A DNA stretch of 64,000 nucleotides. Origin: Plotosus lineatus. Its lineage: Eukaryota; Chordata; Actinopteri; Siluriformes; Plotosidae. The DNA is taken from positions 30,969,001 through 31,033,000 of the forward strand of contig CM045733.1 of NCBI GenBank assembly GCA_024760905.1. The letters run 5' to 3'. Made by a program: the position numbers and the translations under genes. Below the pieces are notes generated by a model. It saw only the letters and a list, made by a program, of their open reading frames with translations, was not told the origin of the DNA and did no database searches. Shown here in pieces: positions 55,239 to 64,000 of this stretch (position 1 is the stretch's first letter; every line of letters starts with the position of its first letter).

Positions 55239-57243
55239 TTAACAATTTATGGTCAGTTATGGTAAGCTTCAGTTTTCATGCATTTCTCAACAACAATGAG
55301 ACCTAGAGATTTTATATATTGCATTTAGCTACTCTCTTGCTTCCTCAAACTATCCAACTATTATATCGCTGTCATGTGTAATTCTTTACCTATGTGTGAT
55401 TCGGTATTTCAAACCCCTATAGAAATAACAATGATATCTTTGGTTATGTAAATCCTGATATAACATCACCACATATTATTTGACCAATATTTCTATTCAT
55501 TCGATGGCTCTCTAGTGCAGATACAAAGTTGTGATACCTATAATTTATGTATAGGTTTAGGAAAATGTGGGATGCATATCAGCTGCGGATGCATATTTGG
55601 GGTTGATCCAATACAGTACACTCGGAGGCAAAGCGCTATACACTCCCTCTTACGAATGAGCTCACAGACACATATGATAGGCGGATAATTGCTGTGAATG
55701 ACAGGAAAGTAAGCGTATGCCATCCCTCCCTCCAGTCAGAGCTTGACCATGGATTTCAGGTCACAGATGGCTGTGGCATAAATTGCACAGACCCTGGCAC
55801 ACATCTCCACCAACTCTTCGCATGCGCAGGCTGCACCCTGGACATCTCACCAGGCCATTGCAACGTCTGAAGGTTTTTATAGAAGTTATCTAATGTGTCA
55901 TATTGTTATTTTGTTCAGTATTTATAAATTCCACACTCTTATTGCTGGTGCATAAAATTCATTATAAAAAGAATTAATTGTAGAAATCATTAAAAAAAAT
56001 ACTCAAAAAAAAAAAAAAGCTAAAAAAAATTATGTCACAAGCTAACTACAGAGGATTGAAGCACTGAGATCAAAAACCCCATAAGTCAAAATTCATGAAA
56101 GGTGACATGGGGTTTTTGATTCCAGTGCATCAATTAGTGTCTGAACATATGGTACACTACAATGTATGGAACAAACTATGCTGTTAACAGATTACATTTT
56201 TAAATTTAAAAGAGCATACACTATAGATACATGCGTGGAGAACATTATCCAGCTGGTATTGTGCCATAAATTGTTCGTTTGTCTTAAAATAATCATCATT
56301 AGCCAGAGCACTCATAGCCTCTCAAAGCAGCAGTACTGTATTTACAAACATCTCAAGGTGCTCGAGTCTGGATAAAATGGTCATTATGAGTATAACACTC
56401 TGTCATTTTATTTTTATGGAAAATCTCTGTTTTGCCCAAAGAGGTGATTACTGTATTAATCAGCCAATATTGTTCAGCCAGTATTCCTCAGAGTGGTTTC
56501 TGCCTCTTTGTCATAATTTTCAACAACATTACTGTACAGTGGAAATTATACCTTCCAGCTGTAAAAATATTGTCATCATCCGGAGACTTAACATCTAATT
56601 TAAAGAACCATCAAAAGTTAAGAAGATAAACCACTAATGTTAGCTGAAATAGACTTCATAACCTGCCTATTGCTATGACAAGCACCACTACTATACTTCA
56701 TAACCCATACTGAAAAATATTTTAAGAATGTAGGAAGTGATGTTGACTGGATTTTATAGTGAGTTTCGTCGCCGCTCTCATTTTCATTGTGGTAAAGGGA
56801 TCCCTCACATTCCGCGGTTAATTCGGACCGAGATCCCCCATGATCACAGAATTCCGCGAAGTAGACCTTTCTTCTGCGTGAAAGTTTGGAACAAACTTCA
56901 ACACAATCCATCAAGGTTATGAAAATAAACAAATTCAACTTGTTCATCCAGTTTCAAACAAGTCACATGGTTCAAATTTGCAAATGAGATTTTGAGCTTC
57001 TCTATAACAGCAGAAAATGTTTAAATTAAGCTATCTTTTTTCATTGTTCATAAATATTTAGAAAATGTATTTTAGTTGGTTCGTATTTATTCTCTAAATT
57101 TGATGCATGTGCAGTACAGTATAGATTGCAACCAATCTTGCAACGTTCCTCCGTATGAAAATGCATCTGAGCAGAAAATGAGAAAAAGTTTGATTGTACC
57201 AAAGGTATTTTTAAATGCATTTTTTGATGTGCTTTATTGATGT

Positions 57244-57246
<3 letters not shown>
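55239..57246. other. AT-rich intergenic with one possible MITE and a SINE remnant
   Basis: A fragment at 55785-55870 (CACCCTGGACATCTCACCAG) resembles the type 2 repeat. The stretch 56740-56925 is GC-richer, with CATGATCACAGAATTCCGCG, and may be a transposon end. No gene seen. Confidence 0.45.

Positions 57247-57287
<41 letters not shown>
57247..57287. repeat. (TA)n microsatellite
   Basis: About 20 TA units immediately beside Tc1-like element T3. Confidence 0.95.
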
Positions 57288-57292
<5 letters not shown>

Positions 57293-57293
<1 letters not shown>

Positions 57294-58839
57294 TAGTCCT
57301 TCTCAAAAATTAGCATATTGTGATAAAGTTCATTAATTTCTGTAATCTATTGATTAAAATTAAAACTTCATATATTTTAGATTCATTGCACCCCAACTGA
57401 AATATTTCAGGTCTTTTATTGTTTTAATACTGATGATTTTGGCATACAGCTCATGAAAACCAAAAATTCCTATCTCAAAAAATTAGCATATTTCATCTGC
57501 CCAATAAAAAAAGTGTTTTTAATACAAAAAAACTCAACCTTCAAATAATTATGTTCAGTTATGCACTCAATACTTGGTCAGGAATCCTTTTGCAGAAATG
57601 ACTGCTTCAATGCGGCGTGGCATGGAGGCAATCAGCCTGTGGCACTGCTGAGGTGTTATGGCCCAGGATGCTTCTATAGCAACCTTAAACTCATCCACAG
57701 TGTTGGGTCTGGTGTCTCTCAACTTTCTCTTCACAATATCCCACAGATTCTCTGTGAGATTCGGGTCAGGAGAGTTGGCAGGCCAAAGGAGCACAGTAAT
57801 ACCATGGTAAGTAAACCATTTACCAGTGGTTTTGGCACTGTGAGCAGGTGCCAAGTCGTGCTGAAAAATGAAATATTCATCTCCATAAAGCTTTTTAGCA
57901 GATGGAAGCATGAAGTGCTCCAAAATCTCCTGATAGCTAGCTGCATTGACCCTGCCCTTGATAAAACACAGTGGACCAACACCAGCAGCTGACATGCACC
58001 CCAGACCATCACTGACTGCGGGTACTTGACACTGGACTTCAGGCATTGTGGCATTTCCTTCTCCCCAGTCTGCCTCCAGACTCTGGCACCTTGATTTCCG
58101 AATGACATGCAAAATTTGCTTTCATCCGAAAAAAGTTCTTTGGACCACTGAACAACAGTCCAGTGCTGCTTCTCTGGAGCCCAGGTCTGGCGCTTAAGCC
58201 GCTGTTTCTGGTTCAAAAGTGGCTTGACCTGGGGAATGCGGCACCTGTAGCCCAGTCCACTGCTTCCACAGATCCCTCAAGATATGGAATCGGCTCTTCT
58301 CCACAATCTTCCTCAGAGTCCTGTCACCTCTTCTGGTTGTGCAGCGTTTTCTGCCACACTTTTTCTTTCCCACAGAGTCCCACTGAGGTGGCTTGATACA
58401 GCACTCTGGGAACAGCCTATTCGCTCAGAGATTTCTTTCTGTCTTACCCTCTTGCTTGAGGGTGTCAATGATGGCCTTCTGGACAGCAGTCAGGTCGGCA
58501 GTCTTACCCATGATTGTGGTTTTGAGTAATGAACCAGGCTGGGAGTTTTTAAAAGCCTCAAGAATCTTTTGCAGGTGTTTAGAGTTAATTCGTTGATTCA
58601 GATGATTAGGTTAATAACTCGTTTAGAGTGCCTTTTCATGATATGCTAATTTTTTGAGATAGGAATTTTGGGTTTTCATGAGCTGTACGCCAAAATCATC
58701 AGTATTAAAACAGTAAAAGACCTGAAATATTTCAGTTGGTGTGCAATGAATCTAAAACATATGAAAGTTTAATTCTAATCAGTACATGCCATAAAATAAT
58801 GAACTTTATCACAATATGCTAATTTTTTGAGAAGGAATA
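57293..58839 (-). mobile_element. Tc1-like transposon T3 (same family as T2)
   Basis: Inverted ends as in T2 (GTCCTTCTCAAAAATTAGCA). The minus-strand transposase is broken: MGKTADLTAVQK-type start near 58512, LNQKQRLKRQTWAPEKQHWT, LFSDESKFCMSFGNQGARVW, QHDLAPAHSAKTTGKW, and NLTENLWDIVKRKLRDTRPN where NPIENLW is usual. Frameshifts at about 57780 and 58000 and others. It lacks the same HTH-linker segment as T2. Confidence 0.93.
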
Positions 58840-59154
58840 GTATGTATGTATATATGTGTATGTATATATATATATGTGTGTGTGTGAATTATGCAGCATT
58901 TTTATGTCAAATGATTGGAGTGTAGGAATTTCAGGCACCACAGATGCCAGGAGAATCCATAATCATACCATAATCAAACCATACAGAAACAAATGTGGAA
59001 ATATAAATGATAGGATAAATATGGATTCTGATATTGTCATTGCTTCAGTTACCAGAGCCCAGGGACATGTCAAATAAAAGAAGGCACATCTGTTTTGGTT
59101 TTTGTTTTGTGGACTTTCATTTTGGTTGTTCTATGGTTCCTTGGTTTTGTTCTA
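58840..59154. other. intergenic, nothing recognised
   Basis: A short (TATG)n and (TG)n stretch at 58840-58886, otherwise no match. Confidence 0.5.
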
Positions 59155-59716
59155 ATCCTGTTTTGTGGTGAGTGAGAGGAGGATGGTAGCAAAGCTCACA
59201 TCCATCATGGTCAACAGCTCTCACCCACTGCACCAGACTGTAGAGAAGCTGAGTAGCTCCTTCAGTGGACGACCAAGACATCCTCAGTGCAGGAAGGAGC
59301 GCTACCGTAGGTCGTTCATTCCCACCGCTGTCAGACTGTACAACGCCACTTTGTAACTGTCTGTGAAAATACCGGTTATGTGCAATAAAAACCCCGTGCA
59401 CCTTATTCAACCACATCTACCCCACTGACTGTGAACCATATCAACCCATCTCCTCTGCCCTCAGATACATATACACTTGAATATAGGCCAGTCTACAAAG
59501 TTGTTCCCTTCTTTTCTTTTATTGTTTATTAATTTATACTATTTATGTATCGATTTATTTATTTACTTATATAATATATATGTATGTGTGTATGTTGTAT
59601 ATGTATCTATTTTTGCACCCCCTACTGATGGTACCTCAAGAGCCTGTAGCAGTGAATTTCTCCATTGTGAGATTACTAAAGCTGTATCTTATCTTATCTT
59701 ATCTTATCTTATCTTT
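59155..59716 (+). mobile_element. L2/Rex1-type LINE 3' fragment with TATCT tail
   Basis: Encodes LTSIMVNSSHPLHQTVEKLS and CRKERYRRSFIPTAVRLYNA before a stop, the C-terminal finger of fish L2/Rex1-type ORF2 proteins. The 3' UTR ends GAATTTCTCCATTGTGAG, then AAAGCTGTATCTTATCTTATC with a pentanucleotide tail. Confidence 0.82.
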
Positions 59717-60100
59717 TCTCTCCAGCAATGCAGGGTGTGGCTGACCTACTTTTGGCTGCGTGCAGCAGTGCACACCTGATCTCATTCCTCAATCAACTCA
59801 CTATAAAGACCAGCGGCACCTTCACCTTGCTGACAAAAGATTGTTTTGTCTCATTTGGTAGCTACTTTGTGTTCTCTCCTGGCTCCTGGTCTGTCAGCCA
59901 GCCATCCCAGCCACCACCTCCAGTGTTTGTTAATTTTATTTTCTTCGGCATCGCAAGTGGTTTTTTTCTGTTTATTTTCTGTGGGGCCTCCAGTTTGTTA
60001 CTGCTATTTTCTTCGATGTCTTCAGGGAGTTAATAAACCTTACTTGTTATACTGTTCATCGTCTCCTACGATTCTTGGGCCCGGCTGAAAGTTCCACCCC
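59717..60100 (+). repeat. possible LTR-like or unclassified repeat
   Basis: GC-richer block with CTATAAAGACCAGC (TATA-like) and AATAAACCTTACTTG (polyadenylation-like), an LTR-like order. No flanking duplication or internal region was found. Confidence 0.3.
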
Positions 60101-61162
60101 TTAACAACATCCTGGGCTGTGTCCAAGTGTCATTTCCTTTACTTTCCCCTGAACAGTGACCTATTTTTAATTGTGCTTCCTAAAGGATACTAATAACCTC
60201 TCAGTGATCTTTCACATAGCTATTCACAAGACCTATCCTGAACACCGAGATGGGCACGTTGTTATATGGGAAAAAAACAAAATAAAACAAACAAACAAAA
60301 ATAGACCAGGGTATAGTTTTATAATTACACCTGGATTTTAATACATCTGGGTCATATTTGAACCCCAACTGTGATGATGACCAGTGATTTAAAAATTTTA
60401 GGTGAAAATCTGTTTATATTCACATATTTCAGTGGGTTTTAGAAGTTGGACAATATAAATGTATATCATTAGTTTATATTTTTACACCGAGTATTTCCAG
60501 CACCAATCGATTAATATACTCTCAATGTGAAGACAATGCATTAAACACAAAATGTATTATAATTTTAACAAAAAGATCCATAAAGCTCTCATATGCCAAG
60601 GTTGCTGCATAAGAACTTGCGTTTCTTGCAAACAGCCCGGAGTTCAGTCCCATTGGAAAAAAGAAACCAGATGCCAGACACATTGGCATCAGTGCCTAAC
60701 CTCACTAATTATTGTGGATGAATGGTCTTTAGGCCAGCCTTAAAAATATCTTTGGGCCAAAATTGTATATAAAAACCCTGCCTGAGCATTCACAGACTGA
60801 AAAAAAATATATACTGGTTGGTTGTGTTGAAAAAAATGCGAGTGTCCCCTTTCACTGTACTAAAAAGTGACCAAAGCAAAATCAGTATCAACCGTGCCTT
60901 GTGATTGGTCAATTTCACCAGTTTGGTGAAACAGCAATTCTCAGTGGCGAGTACTGTCTTAACAAAGGTGTAAAGCATGATGGAAGGGGACAATGATGAG
61001 GTAAAAAAAATGTTCTCTGTCACTATTAGAGGTCTCAATGTGAAAATAATGTGTTTCAAATTTAGCAACACATTTGCTTGACATTTTTGAAAAAGTACAA
61101 GTTAATTATAAACTGCCAGAAACAGCACAGAGCATGACAAAGGTATTTGAATTTGACACTAC
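60101..61162. other. AT-rich intergenic, nothing recognised
   Basis: No coding or repeat match. Confidence 0.5.
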
Positions 61163-61178
61163 GTTGACTGCAATATTA

Positions 61179-61550
61179 AGAGGCAGTGGTGGCCTGGTGG
61201 TAAAAAAAGGTGCTAGATCGCTGATCCTAGGGTTGCGGGTTTGAGTCCCACTGTCCACAAGGTTGTCACTGCACCCCCATGCAATTAACTGGGTTATCAA
61301 AGGTCGACCATGTCTCTCACTGTCTATGGTGTGAGGCATGTTAAAGAACCATTGCTGACTTTTGACAAGCGTACGCTGCAAAGCCGTCAGCGTGTTTATG
61401 CCCCTTGCTAAGGGTTGTGTCAAGAAGAGCATCCAATGTAAAAACCTATGCCAAATTGAATATGCGAATCATTAATATGGTTTCCATGAAAATCGAGGCA
61501 GATGATTCACTGTGGCGAGCCCTGAAAGGGAACAGCTGAACGAAAAAGGA
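61179..61550 (+). mobile_element. full-length RTE-tailed SINE
   Basis: Head GGCAGTGGTGGCCTGGTGG and GGGTTGCGGGTTTGAGTCCC, body with TGTAAAGAACC-type marker (ATGTTAAAGAACCATTGCTG), LINE-5'UTR-like block (AAGGGTTGTGTCAAGAAGAG), then a longer LINE-like tail GGCAGATGATTCACTGTGGC with GGGAACAGCTGAA. Flanked by imperfect 16-bp repeats (GTTGACTGCAATATTA and GTTGACAGCAATTTTA). Confidence 0.88.
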
Positions 61551-61590
61551 GTTGACAGCAATTTTAAAAGTTTTAAAATATTAATACTAC

Positions 61591-62886
61591 CTTCATGTCC
61601 TCCTTCACCACACCCATAAATCTTCTCTTTGGTCTTCCTCTAGGCCTTCTGCCTGATAGTTCCAACCTCAGCATCTTACTACCAATATGCTCATTATCCC
61701 TCCTCTGTACATATCCAAACCATCTCAATCTAGCCTCTCCAACTTTCCCTCCAAAACCTCTTACATGTGCTGTCCCTTTGACAGACTCATTTCTGATCCT
61801 ATCCATCCTCATTACTTCCAAACCTCAACTCAACATTTTCATCTCTGCTACCTCCAGCTTTGCCTCCTGTCTTTTTCCATTGCCACTGTTACGAAACCAT
61901 ACACCATCGCTGGCCTCAACACCGTCTTGTACACTTTTCCTGCACACGCTTCTTCGCCTCTTTTCCACACTCTCCATTGCTCTGGATTGTTGAGCCCAAG
62001 TACTTAAAATCCTCCACCTTCTTTATCTCTGCTCCCTGTAACCTCACCGTTCCTCTTGGGTCCTTGTCGTTCATACACATGTATTCTGTCTTACTGAGGC
62101 TAACCTTCATTCCTCTCCTTTCCAGGGCATACCGCCACCTCTCTAGATTTTCCTCCACTTGTTTGCTCTCACTATAGATCACAATGTCATCTGCAAACAT
62201 CACAGTCCATGGAGAATCTTGTCTCACCTCGTCTGTCAGCCTGTCCATCACCATAGTAAACAAGAAAGGGCTCAGAGCTGACGCTTGATGCAGTCCCACC
62301 TCCAGCTTGAACTCTTCTGTCACACAACAGCACACCTCACCACTGTCTTACATCTCTCATACATGTCCTGCACCACTCTAACATACTTCTCTGCCACTCC
62401 AGACTTCCTCATGCAATACCACAGTACCTCTCTCGGCAACCTGTCATATGCTTTCTCCAGATCCACAAAAGGCACAATGCAGCTCCCTCTGACCTTCTTT
62501 GTACTTCTCTATTAACATCCTCAAAGCAAACATTGCATCTGTGGTGCTCTTTCTTGGCATGAAACAAACTGTTATTCACAAATGCTGACCTCTGCCATTA
62601 GTCTAGCGTCCACTATTCTTTCCCATAATTTCATCAGATGGCTCATCAACTTTATCCCTCTGTAGTTGCCACAACTCTGCACGTCTCCCTTGTTCTTAAA
62701 AATGGGCACCAGCACACTTCTCCATTCCTTCAGCATCCTCTCACTCTCTAAAACCTTGTTGAATGTTTTTGTCAGAAAATCTACTGCTACCTCTCCTAGA
62801 CACTTCCATACCTCTACCGGTATGTCATCAGGGCCAACTGCCTTTCCACTCTTCATCCTCTTCAATGCCCTCCTCACTTCACTCCT
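61591..62886 (-). mobile_element. RTE-like LINE copy R11, both ends truncated
   Basis: Minus-strand RT and C-terminal region (GKAVGPDDIPVEVWKCLGEV, MFADDIVIYSES, LRWFGYVQRRDNEHIGSKML). The 3' terminus is missing at 61591, an internal stretch near 61940 ([16 protein letters not shown]) is deleted, and the 5' side breaks at about 62886 where T4 begins. More diverged than R5-R8. Confidence 0.92.
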
Positions 62887-63918
62887 GCCTAAGGAGACAA
62901 AGAGCAATTGAAACCAATTTTTACCAAACAATTTAAGTCAGGTGTGTGCCCAATCACTGATGAGTGGCAAGCTGCCCGCCCACTATAAAACACACACCTA
63001 GTAAGAATTGTCTTGATGAGAAGCATTGTCTGATGTGCACCATGGCTTGCTCAAAAGAGTTGTCTGAAGACCTGCGATCAAGAATTGTTGATTTGTATAA
63101 AGCTGGGAAAGGATACAAAACCATCTCTAAAAGTCTGGATGTTCATCAATCAACAGTCAGAGAAGTTGTCTACAAATGGAGAGAGTTTGGCACTGTTGCT
63201 TCTCTCCCAATGAGTGGCCGTCCACCAAAGATGACGCCAAGAGTTCAGCGCAGAGTTCTGTTTTGCTGCCTCGGGGCCTGGACAACTTGCAATCATTAAT
63301 GGAAAAATGAATTCAAAAGTTGATCAGGATGTTTTGCAGGAAAACCTGAGGCCGTGTGTCAGACAGTTGTAGCTATAAAGAGGATGGATGCTGCAACAAG
63401 ACAATGATCCAAAACACAGAAGTAAATCAACTTCAGAATGGTTTCAGAAGAACAAAATACACATTCTGGAGTGGCCATGTCAAAGTCCAGACTTGAACCC
63501 CATTGAGATGCTGTGGCATGACCTCAAGAGAGCGATTCATGCCAGACATCCCAGGAATCTGACTAAACTACAGCAGTTTTGTAAAGAAGAATGGGCCAAG
63601 ATTAGTCCTGATCGATGTGCCAGACTGATCTGCAGCTACAGGAAGCGTCTGGTTGAAGTTATTGCTGCCGGGGATTGGGGGCACAAAATATTAAATGGGA
63701 TGGTTCAGTTACTTATTCCTCCCCCTACTGTCATTGTTTGCATGCTATCCTCATTAAAATATGAAAACCTATAAATGTTTGGGTGGTTTTAGTTTAAGCA
63801 GACACTGTATTTTCATCTGTGTGATTTTGACAAAGATCAGATCACATTTGATGGTGATTTTATACAGAAATGTGAGAAATTCCAAAAGATTTAGATACTT
63901 TTTCATACCACTGTAGCA
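62887..63918 (+). mobile_element. Tc1-like transposon T4, left end lost
   Basis: Transposase from 63042: MACSKELSEDLRSRIVDLYK, SKSLDVHQSTVREVVYKWRE, RPPKMTPRVQRR, then an internal deletion that removes the first catalytic Asp. It resumes with LQQDNDPKHRSKSTSEWF (second D) and SPDLNPIEMLWHDLKRAIHA (E). The right terminal repeat ends TACTTTTTCATACCACTGTA. The left inverted repeat is absent. Different family from T2 and T3. Confidence 0.93.
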
Positions 63919-64000
63919 TGAGGTACATAAAAAAACCCAAACAAAAACCAAAAAAAAAAAAACAATTCCCCGCGAATCCCGGGTGGTCAGCAGAGGCACA
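63919..64000. other. window edge, nothing recognised
   Basis: A-rich sequence after T4. No feature. Confidence 0.5.

Noticed and set aside
59717..60100. Solo LTR of a retrovirus-like element
   Set aside because: TATA-like and AATAAA-like motifs are in the right order, but no terminal TG...CA pair or flanking duplication was found. Kept only as a low-confidence repeat.

Overview
This window is vertebrate nuclear DNA, most probably from a ray-finned fish. It has GT-AG introns, one recognisable vertebrate glycosyltransferase gene, fish-type non-LTR retrotransposons, tRNA-derived SINEs, Tc1-like transposons and long (TA)n, (GA)n and (CA)n tracts. There is no bacterial or viral gene organisation. 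The species cannot be named from what is visible.

Host gene (1-20,766, minus strand). Nineteen coding exons were assembled by hand with consistent reading phase and GT-AG junctions. They encode a type II Golgi protein with a short cytosolic tail, one membrane anchor, a PA14 domain and a CHGN-type transferase domain ending, inside this window, just after a DLH metal-site motif. This matches the B4GALNT3/B4GALNT4 family (beta-1,4-N-acetylgalactosaminyltransferase, making LacdiNAc). The last exon or exons lie beyond base 1. The introns hold most of the left-hand repeats, including a 10.1 kb intron with one LINE nested in another.

Right two thirds (about 21-64 kb). Almost all of it is transposable elements stacked in layers. 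The dominant family is an RTE-like LINE, with at least twelve copies or fragments. One is nearly full length (49,587-52,724, 16-bp target duplication) and one full length on the minus strand (43,663-46,737). Others are truncated, internally deleted or arranged head to head. Three other LINE families occur at 6.1-9.8 kb, 33.2-34.3 kb and 38.3-42.9 kb, and a 3' fragment of another lies at 59.2-59.7 kb. Four Tc1-like elements, a foldback element, several MITE-like repeats and an hAT-like (DUF4371-type) pseudogene are also present. The pseudogene (24.1-28.8 kb) was hit twice by a THAP-bearing element with AGACCC termini and apparent 2-bp AT target duplications.

How the pieces relate. A tRNA-headed SINE family carries a body resembling the RTE LINE 5' UTR fused to a tail resembling the LINE 3' terminus. 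This is what a SINE using the LINE's machinery would look like. Target-site duplications give a relative order of insertion: SINE into an old LINE copy, LINE into the THAP element, THAP element into the hAT gene, and LINE into LINE twice. LINE 3' tails of the AAGAAGA type repeatedly run into (TA)n tracts, linking retrotransposition to the abundance of microsatellites.
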